From Aureibacter tunicatorum (lineage in GTDB: Bacteria > Bacteroidota > Bacteroidia > Cytophagales > Cyclobacteriaceae), in NCBI RefSeq assembly GCF_036492635.1, contig NZ_AP025306.1, positions 1-64,000 of the forward strand: a DNA stretch of 64,000 bases, written 5' to 3'. Shown here in pieces: positions 7,257-15,030 of this stretch. The position numbers were made by a program, and so were the translations under genes. The notes below the pieces were generated by a model that saw nothing but the letters and a program-made list of their open reading frames with translations, made no database searches and had not been told where the DNA came from. Within the stretch, counting starts at the first letter, position 1. The number at the start of each line of letters is the position of its first letter.

Positions 7257-7631
7257 TCAATCAACTTCTATGAGTTCGCCTTTTTGCTCAGCCCATTTTT
7301 TGCCCCAACTTGTTATTGTTTCTATTACTGGTATCAGCGATTCTCCAAATTCAGTAAGGTTGTAAATAACCACATAAGGCGCTTTATTGCCATAGGATTT
7401 TCTTGCAATTAGACCGTCGTTCGCGAGAGCTTTCAATTGCAGGCTTAGCATTTTTTCTGTCATGTCCGGCAACAATGATTTGAGTTCGGAAAATCTTTTG
7501 GGTTCTTTTCTTAAGTACCATAAAGTTATGCATTTCCATTTACCGCCTATGAAGCTCATTGTAGCGGCAGTACCGCAATGGTAAAGCTGTTCGTCTACCT
7601 TGTAGGCCTTTTTTTGTCCATTGATTATCAT
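7257..7631 (-). CDS. HxlR-family winged-helix regulator
   Basis: The product is 124 residues and covers the whole HxlR domain. An N-terminal Cys19 precedes the helix 'MSFIGGKWKCITLWYL', then comes the recognition region 'RFSELKSLLPDMTEKMLSLQLKALANDGLI' and the wing 'YGNKAPYVVIYNLTEFGESL'. Family members act as dimers and many sense redox or electrophile stress through an N-terminal Cys. It diverges from a DJ-1/PfpI gene with a perfect palindrome between them, which makes that gene its likely target. The HxlR start is at 7631 (ATG). Confidence 0.9.
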   Translation of the reverse strand: MIINGQKKAYKVDEQLYHCGTAATMSFIGGKWKCITLWYLRKEPKRFSELKSLLPDMTEKMLSLQLKALANDGLIARKSYGNKAPYVVIYNLTEFGESLIPVIETITSWGKKWAEQKGELIEVD

Positions 7632-7648
7632 GTCTCAAATATTTTCAG

Positions 7649-7666
7649 ACTGTCATGATTGACAGT
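7649..7666. promoter_or_regulatory. Palindromic operator candidate between HxlR and DJ-1 genes
   Basis: ACTGTCA-TGAT-TGACAGT is a perfect 7+7 bp inverted repeat. It lies 18 bp upstream of the HxlR start codon and 67 bp upstream of the DJ-1/PfpI start. A TAAGTTTG box at 7692-7699 matches the Bacteroidota -7 consensus TAnnTTTG for the DJ-1 gene, although no clear -33 box was found. HxlR proteins usually bind dyads of this size. Confidence 0.6.
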
Positions 7667-7732
7667 TATTTCACATTCGCTTATAATATTATAAGTTTGG
7701 ATATAATTTACAAAACTTTGGCATCTATCAAT

Positions 7733-8317
7733 ATGAAAAAGAATGTAGGAATTTTGATTTTCAATAATGTTGAAGTCCTTGATTTTGCGGGACCATTTGA
7801 GGTGTTTTCCGTAGCATCTGAACTCCACAATTTTGACTTGTTCAATGTATTTACCATTTCCAAGCATAAGGAAGCAATTTCAACGGTAAACGACATGTCT
7901 GTAAACCCTAAATATGATTTTGAAAATCATCCTTCGATAGATATTTTGATAATATCGGGAGGAACTGGCACAAGACAAATCATGCATGATGAAAGAATTT
8001 TGGCTTGGCTTGAAAGTATTTCATCCAAGGCCGAATATGTGTTAAGCATTTGTTCTGGAGCGAGATTTTTGGCCCAATTGGGCATATTGAACAATGCGCC
8101 ATTTTGCACGCATCATGAAGTTTATGATCATATCATTAAGGTTGATCCAACGGCTATCCCTGTAAAAGACAAAAGGTTTATTGGGCATAATAATGTATAC
8201 ACTTCCGGGGGAATTTCAGCTGGCATCGACTTGTCTTTTCATATCGTTCAAAAGATTTACGGAGAGCAGGTGGCATTAGCGACAGCAAAATATATGGAGT
8301 ATGACTGGAAGAAATAA
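7733..8317 (+). CDS. DJ-1/PfpI-family protein (AraC-type glutamine-amidotransferase-like fold)
   Basis: From ATG at 7733 the product is 194 residues. The frame is open further upstream, but the conserved domain starts exactly at MKKNVGILIF, which decides the start. It has the nucleophile-elbow cysteine in LSICSGA (Cys107) and the family segments 'EVLDFAGPFEVF', 'ILIISGGTGT' and 'YTSGGISAGIDLSFHIV'. This is the subclass related to isonitrile hydratase and to the N-terminal domain of AraC-type regulators. No DNA-binding domain is attached. The substrate is unknown. Control by the divergent HxlR regulator is likely. Confidence 0.85.
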   Translation: MKKNVGILIFNNVEVLDFAGPFEVFSVASELHNFDLFNVFTISKHKEAISTVNDMSVNPKYDFENHPSIDILIISGGTGTRQIMHDERILAWLESISSKAEYVLSICSGARFLAQLGILNNAPFCTHHEVYDHIIKVDPTAIPVKDKRFIGHNNVYTSGGISAGIDLSFHIVQKIYGEQVALATAKYMEYDWKK

Positions 8318-8329
8318 TAGATAGATTAT

Positions 8330-8788
8330 ATGGCTTATCAAAAGAGGAAGATTGCATTTTATGAAATTTTATATATCGATGGCTGGTCAGTTAAGGTCTA
8401 TATGATTTCTAAGGAAGATGAGTTTAAGCATATGCGTTTGTACGAGCAGGTAAAGCTGAAGATTAAGGAATGGCTTGGTTTTGAAAATGGATTTAACTCT
8501 AAACATCATCATATGGCATTTTTGATATTGCATGCAGGAGACGAAGGAGTTTTCTCTATCATTAATTGGTGGGTTGGCGAGAATATGTTGAACTCTCATG
8601 TGTTTTTAACAAAGAAACCTGAGCTCTGCGATTTCCACAAAATTTCCGGAGATGGACTAACATTTTGCGTTTGGGAATTGGCAATCGTGAATCATGAGAG
8701 ACAGGCATGGCTTGATTGTTTTCTTCTTCAATCTTCCGAACCCCAATATTCTACATACTTGAAAGATACTTTAAACTGCATAATCTAA
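8330..8788 (+). CDS. Unrecognised 152-aa protein
   Basis: The frame starts at ATG 12 bp after the DJ-1 gene and its TAA overlaps the next ATG (TAATG). This tight packing indicates an operon. The product has conserved-looking aromatic and histidine clusters (KHHHMAFLILHAGDEGVF, IINWWVGENML, FCVWELAIVNHERQAWLD) and no signal peptide or membrane segment. I cannot name the family. Co-transcription with the DJ-1 protein and a GNAT acetyltransferase suggests a detoxification or modification role, but this is only inference. Confidence 0.7.
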   Translation: MAYQKRKIAFYEILYIDGWSVKVYMISKEDEFKHMRLYEQVKLKIKEWLGFENGFNSKHHHMAFLILHAGDEGVFSIINWWVGENMLNSHVFLTKKPELCDFHKISGDGLTFCVWELAIVNHERQAWLDCFLLQSSEPQYSTYLKDTLNCII

Positions 8789-9249
8789 TGGAAGAAATTA
8801 TCATAAGAAAAATCAGAATGAATGAAGTGCCGGATTTGATTTCAATGTGTGAAGCTCATGCTGACTTTGAACAGGCGACATATATCAATAACGATCAAGA
8901 AGAGATTTTGAAAGAGTGTCTTTTTCAACTTAACCCACCTTTGTATTGTGTAGTAGCTTTGAGGGAGCAGTCCATAATGGGTTACGCGACTTATATGAAG
9001 CAATTTTCAACATGGGACGCTGAATATTATATGTACTTGGATTGTTTGTATTTAGTTGAAGAGGCTAGGGGTTTGGGTTATGGAAGAAAAATCATGGAAT
9101 TTATTAAAAGTGAGGCTTTGAGGTTAGGATGCAGGCAAATGCAATGGCAAACGCCTGAATTCAATGATCAAGCGGTTCGATTTTATAAGGGCATGGGAGC
9201 GGTAAACAAGTCAAAAGAGCGCTTTTTTTGGGAGTTTAATGCCTATTGA
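8788..9249 (+). CDS. GNAT-family N-acetyltransferase
   Basis: Starting at ATG 8788 (overlapping the preceding stop) gives 153 residues, a full GNAT domain. Upstream in-frame codons would run into the previous gene and are not used. The acetyl-CoA-binding motif is at 'EEARGLGYGRKIMEFI' (pattern RxxGxG), followed by 'NDQAVRFYKGMGAVNKSKERFFW', the usual C-terminal beta4-alpha4-beta5 of the fold. The acceptor substrate cannot be read from the sequence. Confidence 0.9.
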   Translation: MEEIIIRKIRMNEVPDLISMCEAHADFEQATYINNDQEEILKECLFQLNPPLYCVVALREQSIMGYATYMKQFSTWDAEYYMYLDCLYLVEEARGLGYGRKIMEFIKSEALRLGCRQMQWQTPEFNDQAVRFYKGMGAVNKSKERFFWEFNAY

Positions 9250-9397
9250 CCTAAGGTTTTTAATTTTAGTATATAGAATTAAAGTGGATTGTTTTCAAAA
9301 CTTTATATGGAGATAAAAGGAAGTATCTAAGATTTTATGATTAAATTCAAAGTTTAATTTTTGTCATACATAAAGTAAAATTTCATTAGTGTCAATA

Positions 9398-10225
9398 ATG
9401 TTAAATTCAATGAAACTCAATTCACTTTTAAGCTTTATATTCTTGGCGGCAATCGCTTGCTCTCCAAAAGAAAATTCCCAAAGCGATCATTCTTTAACTC
9501 ATTCCGAGCTCTTGTCGGAGCAATCGCTCTTGTCCGTATTGTGGTATCAGCAGTCAGCTGAGATGAAAGCGATTTATGCCCAAAGTTATAATCTGGCTAA
9601 AATTCTGATGGAAAGAAATCTTGATGAGCTTGAAGAAGGGCAAAGGCCCGCGGTTATTCTTGATATAGATGAAACGGTGCTGGACAATAGTCCTTTTCAA
9701 GAAAAAATGATAGAACGCGGCGAGACTTTTTCTGTCAAAGCTTGGAATGAATGGGTAGATAGAGGCGAAGCGAAATTGCTTCCGGGAGCAAAAGATTTTC
9801 TTGAGTTTGCAGGTCAAAAGGGTGTCGCTATTTTTTATATATCGAACAGGCATGTAAGCACATTTGACGCTACGCTAGAAAACCTTAAGAAGTTCAACTT
9901 GCCCCAAGCAAATGCAGATCATTTGCTTTTGAAAGAAGAGACGAGCAATAAAACGGCTAGAAGAAACAAAGTGAATGAAGAGTATAAGACAATACTATTC
10001 ATAGGTGACAATCTTACAGATTTCAAGCACAGCTATGCCAATAGAGGAGAAGATATGGGAACAGAATATTTTCTTCAAACCATAGATTCATTATTGAAAT
10101 ATGCCGTGATACTTCCCAATCCTATGTACGGAGAGTGGGAGCATGCAATATACAATAATCAAAAAGGAGCAGAGGCTGATCAGAAAGTAAAGTTTAGAAA
10201 AAAGCATATAGAGAGCGGGTACTAG
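9398..10225 (+). CDS. Lipoprotein e(P4)-type class C acid phosphatase / 5'-nucleotidase
   Basis: A lipobox (LAAIAC, Cys21) puts it on the periplasmic side of a membrane. The HAD catalytic motif DIDETVLDN (Asp89, Asp91) follows, then 'ISNRH' (motif II) and 'LFIGDNLTDF' (motif IV). This set with the 'WYQQSAEMKAIYAQSYNLAK' N-terminus is diagnostic of the e(P4)/OmpP4 family, which dephosphorylates nucleoside monophosphates such as NMN. Starts at ATG 9398 or 9410 are both possible. The GTG at 9389 is less likely. The 276-residue length is normal. Confidence 0.92.
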   Translation: MLNSMKLNSLLSFIFLAAIACSPKENSQSDHSLTHSELLSEQSLLSVLWYQQSAEMKAIYAQSYNLAKILMERNLDELEEGQRPAVILDIDETVLDNSPFQEKMIERGETFSVKAWNEWVDRGEAKLLPGAKDFLEFAGQKGVAIFYISNRHVSTFDATLENLKKFNLPQANADHLLLKEETSNKTARRNKVNEEYKTILFIGDNLTDFKHSYANRGEDMGTEYFLQTIDSLLKYAVILPNPMYGEWEHAIYNNQKGAEADQKVKFRKKHIESGY

Positions 10226-10330
10226 ATATAAGAAAATCTGCAATCACTGGATACATAAGGCCATTCTGATAATTGGTTGATATCTATTATTCAAGCTTCA
10301 ACTTCAAAAACAAATAAACAAAACAATAAC

Positions 10331-11781
10331 ATGAAACAATTTTTCATCCTTTTGGCATTTGCTTTAATTTTTTTGCATGCTGAAAGATCTTATTCTCAGA
10401 ATGTTCCGGCTAGGAATTGGGAGAAAGTCCAATTTCCAGTGTTTCACGGTTGGGATCAAGGCAAATTAAGCGAAATACAGTCATATGTCATTGACAGCAC
10501 GACGATCACAGGCATGATGATCGTTAAAGAAGGCAAAGTGATTTTCGACTATGGAAATATCAGCGAAAATAGCTATATCGCTTCCTGTCGCAAGAGCATA
10601 ATGGCCATGCTGTATGGCAAATACGTAGCTGATGGAACGATTTAGACGAGACTTTGGCGGATTTGGAAATTGATCAATTAGTCGATCTTCTTGATATTGA
10701 GAAAAAAGCGACGGTAAAGGATATTATTTCATCTCGTTCTGGGGTGTTTGTTCCTGCTTCCAATGGTGGAGACATGCGGAGTTTGGCGCCTGAGCGTGGC
10801 ACAGTGAATCCGGGAGAATTTTGGTTGTATAATAACTGGGACTTCAACATGGCCGGACATATTTTTGAAAAGAAAACCAACCGAAATATTTATGATGAGA
10901 TTGAATCCCAATTTTCGATTCCATTAGGAATGCAAGATTGGAACAAGTCCCTTCAGGAAAAATCAGGAGACGCTTTGATATCGGAGTTTCCGGCATATCA
11001 TATATGGTTTTCCACAAGAGATATGGCCCGCTTAGGATTATTGATGCTCAATAATGGCATGTGGGGTGATAAAAGAATCATCGAAGAAAGTTGGGTGAAG
11101 GAAATGACGAGTCCCAAATCGTCTTTTGAAGAGCTTGATAGCGTGGCTCCTTTCTTGAAAAGCGGAGACAACAAGTTTAGCTATGGTTATATGTGGTGGC
11201 TTTGGGAAAATGATAAGAATGAAATGTTGAAAGGAGCTTATTCGGCTCAAGGAGCATGGGGACAGAATATTACCATTTTGCCGGAAATGAATACGGTAAT
11301 AGCGATTAAAACCAATGATCTGTATTATCGACAAAAAGGCGATCATCATTATTTGATAGACTTGATATCTCAATCTTACGATTCGAATGTTGCTCATAAG
11401 ATGCAGGGCTTTGCTGAATTTTTGAAGAAAAATGATATACAAGCTTTTGTTGATGGCTTCAGAGCCAATAAGCCTCAAGAGACAGATATTGATTTTGAGG
11501 ATGCTTTCAATAGAATGGGATATGCCTTATTGGAATCAAAGGATGTGAAAAATGCGGTGAAGATTTTTGAACTGAATACTGAAATGCATCCAGACTCGTG
11601 GAATCTCTTTGACAGCTTGGGAGAAGGTTATTTTCTTCTTGGAGATTATACTAAGTCGATTGAAAACTACAAAAAAGCTGTTACACTCAATGCCGACAAT
11701 ATTTCAAATAATAATGACAGAGTAGAACTGATCATCAGAAGAATAGAGAATAAACTGAAGTCGGCTTCGAAAATGAATTAA
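10331..11781 (+). pseudogene. Class C beta-lactamase-like serine hydrolase with C-terminal TPR, frameshifted
   Basis: The first part (10331-10645) encodes a signal peptide (MKQFFILLAFALIFLHAERSYSQ) and the active-site S-x-x-K as SCRK in 'ASCRKSIMAML'. It stops at TAG 10643. The second part continues in the -1 frame ('LDETLADLEIDQL...') through the YxN-type motif region, an HxG-like C-terminal part and one or two TPR units ('MGYALLESKDVKNAVKIFELNTEMHPDSWNLFDSLGEGYFLL'). Restoring one T in the TTT at 10641-10643 joins the frames cleanly. The reader should treat this as one gene that is either recently inactivated or affected by a sequencing error. Confidence 0.85.
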
Positions 11782-11801
11782 TAGACACTAAAACTACTAA
11801 A

Positions 11802-12365
11802 ATGAAAAACAGGAAAGCGCTTTTGATTATTGATATGCAGAAAGGTTCTTTTACACCTAAAACGCCGAGATACGATACTTCAGGTGTTGTGAAAAGAATT
11901 AACGAGCTTTCGGATTTATGCCGAAAGAGGAACTTTCCTGTTTTTCATATTCAACATGACGGAACTGGCTCCGGCGAATTTGAAAAAAACGCATTTGACT
12001 GGGAAATATTGGACGAGATAGAAGTGAAACCGATGGATATCATGGTTGACAAATATGCCAATGATGTATTTTATCAATCGAATCTTCAAGCCACGCTTTT
12101 GGAGCATGGAATTGATGAGTTGATCATCACAGGTTGCGCGACAGATTTTTGCGTAGAATCAACTGTTCAATCCGCATTGACTAAAGATTATACTATCAAA
12201 ATTGTCGCTGATGGCCATACCACAGGAGAAAGACCGAATTTGTCTGCCAAGCAAGTCATTGACCACTATAATTGGGTGTGGCAGAATATGATTCCCACTA
12301 AAGGCGAAATTCAGGTTTTGTCTGCTGAAGAGATTGTTGAGGGATGTTTAAGTTTTGAAGGGTAA
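11802..12365 (+). CDS. Isochorismatase-like cysteine hydrolase
   Basis: The product is 187 residues with the family triad in place: Asp11 in LLIIDMQKG, Lys84 in MVDKYANDVF and Cys117 in GCATDFCVES. It also has the cis-peptide-type GCATD turn. Such enzymes act on nicotinamide, N-carbamoyl compounds or isochorismate, and the sequence does not decide which. It has no signal peptide. It starts 20 bp after the beta-lactamase-like gene and may be expressed with it. Confidence 0.9.
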   Translation: MKNRKALLIIDMQKGSFTPKTPRYDTSGVVKRINELSDLCRKRNFPVFHIQHDGTGSGEFEKNAFDWEILDEIEVKPMDIMVDKYANDVFYQSNLQATLLEHGIDELIITGCATDFCVESTVQSALTKDYTIKIVADGHTTGERPNLSAKQVIDHYNWVWQNMIPTKGEIQVLSAEEIVEGCLSFEG

Positions 12366-12371
12366 ATTTAT

Positions 12372-13082
12372 ATGAAACTAAAATTTTTGTTTATGCAGTT
12401 GCTTGCATTAATATTTTTGTTTGGGTGTATGCAAAAGAAGGATAAGCATCAAAAGCAAGTTGGGATTCACGATAGCGTATCTTTGAGCTTTGTGGATATA
12501 CCAAGTATCGACACACTAGAAAGTAAAGCTGAATCAAAGTTTAAAACTTTTCCAATACCAAACCTAGACACACTACTTTATTATTATGAAACGTCTGGAG
12601 CTGAAGGGAAAAGCTCCTCAAACATATATTATAATCCATCTGATTCTGGAATTTTTGTTTTTTATTCTTTATTTGAAAAAAAGATGATTGATGGTAAGCT
12701 TAGGATTATTGGACATGATCATTATGGTAGTTTAGTAACTCATACATATTTTCGAGAACCATCTGGTTGGACGGCTTCTGATGAATATCAAACGTTTATT
12801 GGTTTAGTATCAACTAGTCCTTTTTTTAGTGTTAATGATTCTATTGGAGTTGGGAGCTCTAAATTAGATATCGAACATTTATTAGGCTTGCCAATAATGA
12901 TTGAAGATTCTACTTTTATTCATTTAGGTTTGAATAATGTTATAGGCCAATTTAAATACAATAATGATACAGTGACCAAGTTTAAGTATTTCCATTATTC
13001 GCTTAATGATGAAATTTACATGCTTGATAGTTCAAAGGTTCAAAAAGAGGTCAGAAAGTTTTTAGAAGGAAGAATCATATGA
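12372..13082 (+). CDS. Unrecognised lipoprotein
   Basis: The 236-residue product starts with a lipoprotein signal (MKLKFLFMQLLALIFLFGCMQ, Cys19). The mature part begins with a Lys/Ser-rich linker, then a mixed alpha/beta domain with 'GVGSSKLDIEHLLGLP' near residue 160. This short segment resembles the tracking motif 'G.S...v...lG.P' seen in other Bacteroidota lipoproteins. Base composition is more AT-rich than in the isochorismatase gene. Family and function unknown. Confidence 0.7.
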   Translation: MKLKFLFMQLLALIFLFGCMQKKDKHQKQVGIHDSVSLSFVDIPSIDTLESKAESKFKTFPIPNLDTLLYYYETSGAEGKSSSNIYYNPSDSGIFVFYSLFEKKMIDGKLRIIGHDHYGSLVTHTYFREPSGWTASDEYQTFIGLVSTSPFFSVNDSIGVGSSKLDIEHLLGLPIMIEDSTFIHLGLNNVIGQFKYNNDTVTKFKYFHYSLNDEIYMLDSSKVQKEVRKFLEGRII

Positions 13083-13113
13083 ATAGCATTAGAGAGATTT
13101 TAATTGAATTGCA

Positions 13114-13488
13114 ATGAATGATTTGGCTTATTTTGAAGGGACACGCTACCAAAGTTTAAGAATACAAACGGAAAAAGAATTTGATATAAGTAAAATTGAG
13201 AAGGGATTGATTTCAATCCATGCAAACTGGAGCGGACAATCTATTATAAATGGTAAGCATATTTTGGATACCATACAGAAGAGTGATTTTAAGAATGTAG
13301 AAATACATATTTTGGATATAGACATTATGAGCTTGCAAGATCAGATTGAATTGATTGGAGATATTTGTCATGGATATTTTGAATCAATTTGGATTGAAAG
13401 AGGCGAAGTTGACTTTGTTTTTAAAGATAATCATTCAAATACGGGACTTCAGGATTTTGTTTTATATTTGAAGTCTAAATTAAGCTAG
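13114..13488 (+). CDS. Unrecognised 124-aa cytoplasmic protein
   Basis: It has no signal peptide or membrane segment. The sequence reads as an alternating alpha/beta domain ('GLISIHANWSGQSIINGKHILDTIQ', 'NVEIHILDIDIMSLQDQIELIGDICHGYFESIWIERGEVDFVF'). It has the size and acidic character of small immunity or cargo-adapter proteins, but I cannot assign a family. It ends 6 bp before the next (frameshifted) lipoprotein gene. Confidence 0.6.
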   Translation: MNDLAYFEGTRYQSLRIQTEKEFDISKIEKGLISIHANWSGQSIINGKHILDTIQKSDFKNVEIHILDIDIMSLQDQIELIGDICHGYFESIWIERGEVDFVFKDNHSNTGLQDFVLYLKSKLS

Positions 13489-13494
13489 GGGGAA

Positions 13495-13988
13495 ATGAGG
13501 TTTTATGGGTTTTGCCTGCTAATGTTGAATATTGTATTTGCATCCTGTGATAAGCAAATGCCTGCGGGTTTTTGGAAGGAGTTTAAGCCGAATTTGATTG
13601 TGAATGAATACAGTGATCAAGGACCATATGGAGGCAAGAGAGTGATAAGTTGGCATTTTCAAAGAATGAGATTTTTGAATATGCGAAAGTTAATGATTGG
13701 AGTATGGTTTATTCTCTTGAGTTTAAAAGCGGAGATACCCCAATTGGAAATCATCTTGGAAAGATTGATTTAGCTTTGATATTTGAAAACGTTTCAAATA
13801 GGCACCTTGCTCTTGATTCTAGCTTCATACAGCATCATAATCTATCTGGTGCTTTTAAAGCTTATCGTTTTAAAACCCAGTGGATATTATTGGAACTGGG
13901 GACAAATAATTTTACAGAAGAAAACGGCTGGGTATTAATAAGCGAAGATGGGCGTCAAATGGAAGCTTATCATTTTTGGGGAGAATGA
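13495..13988 (+). pseudogene. Small lipoprotein gene interrupted by a frameshift
   Basis: The first frame gives a lipoprotein signal (MRFYGFCLLMLNIVFASC, Cys18) and then 'SDQGPYGGKRVISWHF'. After about base 13650-13662 the coherent protein continues in the -1 frame as 'FSKNEIFEYAKVNDWSMVYSLEFKSGD' to the TGA at 13986-13988. Joining the two gives a normal ~160-residue secreted protein. The break lies beside a TTTT run, which makes a lost or gained base (or a sequencing error) the simplest explanation. Function unknown. Confidence 0.7.
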
Positions 13989-14045
13989 AGACATTATTCA
14001 CAAAAAAGCACAAACTAAGTGGGCTTAATGTTTATAATATTAATA

Positions 14046-14747
14046 CTAGAACCTTTGTAGCATTTGTAACCGAAACCCTTTGATGGGTCGATTGGTAGTT
14101 AATATTAATTCATCTGAATCATAGACATTTTCAAATCTAAAATCGAGGATGATGTTGTTCTGCAAGTATGTGCCAAAAGCAAATGTGTTTTTCCATCGCG
14201 ACCAATACTTATTATTTTTATGAGCGAAAGAATAGAATATTTCACTCATAGGCCTGATATAGAACTTTTCAGTATTTGTGATATTGATATTGCTTTCTAA
14301 TCTATACCGGATTCTTCCATGGAAAGTGTTCTTTGTCCCTATTTGAAAAAATACGCGCTCTTCGAGCATTAGTCGATGAGTGAATTTGCTTCTCCATCCA
14401 ATATTATGGTTGAAGGTGATTTTTTGGAATGGTCTGAGCTCGTAATGGCTGAACATGCCAGATTCATGCGTAAAAAGGCTTCGTTGTCCAAAGCCGAATT
14501 TTAGCTGGGTTGTAATAGGAATGTCATGGGTAGTTCTTAATTCCAATCTTTTCCATTCATCATTAGGAACATAATGAAGTCCAGTGCCGAAAGAGAATTT
14601 GATTTTTTCTAATGATGGAAAACTTCCAAAATAATACAGACAGTGCTGATTGCCGTTTTGTGCAATTGATTTTTGATGAGCCGATAATAGTGCTATTACT
14701 ATAAGACAGATTTTGAATGGAAAAAAGTCTGTGATTACCCAATGCAT
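14046..14747 (-). CDS. DUF2490 family outer-membrane-type protein
   Basis: The 233-residue product has an N-terminal hydrophobic export signal ending near SIAQ (residue 30) and a run of amphipathic beta strands, closing with an aromatic C-terminus (QMLQRF). These are features of a small outer-membrane barrel. The pattern 'KFGFGQRSLF...HNIGWRSKFTHRLMLEERVF..RIRYRLESNI' matches DUF2490 proteins of Bacteroidota. Function not known. It converges on the lipoprotein gene before it. The next 280 bp (14748-15030) show no gene. Confidence 0.75.
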   Translation of the reverse strand: MHWVITDFFPFKICLIVIALLSAHQKSIAQNGNQHCLYYFGSFPSLEKIKFSFGTGLHYVPNDEWKRLELRTTHDIPITTQLKFGFGQRSLFTHESGMFSHYELRPFQKITFNHNIGWRSKFTHRLMLEERVFFQIGTKNTFHGRIRYRLESNINITNTEKFYIRPMSEIFYSFAHKNNKYWSRWKNTFAFGTYLQNNIILDFRFENVYDSDELILTTNRPIKGFRLQMLQRF

Positions 14748-15030
14748 TACCTTGTTTGATTAATGTTTTATGGATTTGCTTTGAATTTTATTTTCCTATA
14801 GTTGTTTTTAGGGAAATTGGTCCAATACATTTTCACTTTTGATGATGATTTAACTTTTAATTCTGAATTTGAACTTAAGCAGGTTCATCAGTCTGATGGC
14901 TATGAATAGAGTTTATGAAAGAAGTGAAACATAACTACAGCTACATGGAGAAAAAAAATGCATTTAACTTAAGAAGTTAAATTTTTGATATCTATGTCTT
15001 ATTTAAAATCATAGGGTTAATTATTTACGT

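Noticed and set aside
7655-7732. Upstream extension of the DJ-1 gene to 7655
   Set aside because: The conserved domain begins at 7733, and the extension overlaps the palindrome and promoter region.
10331-11781. Programmed ribosomal frameshift in the beta-lactamase-like gene
   Set aside because: There is no recognisable slippery heptamer or downstream pseudoknot. A lost T in a homopolymer is simpler.
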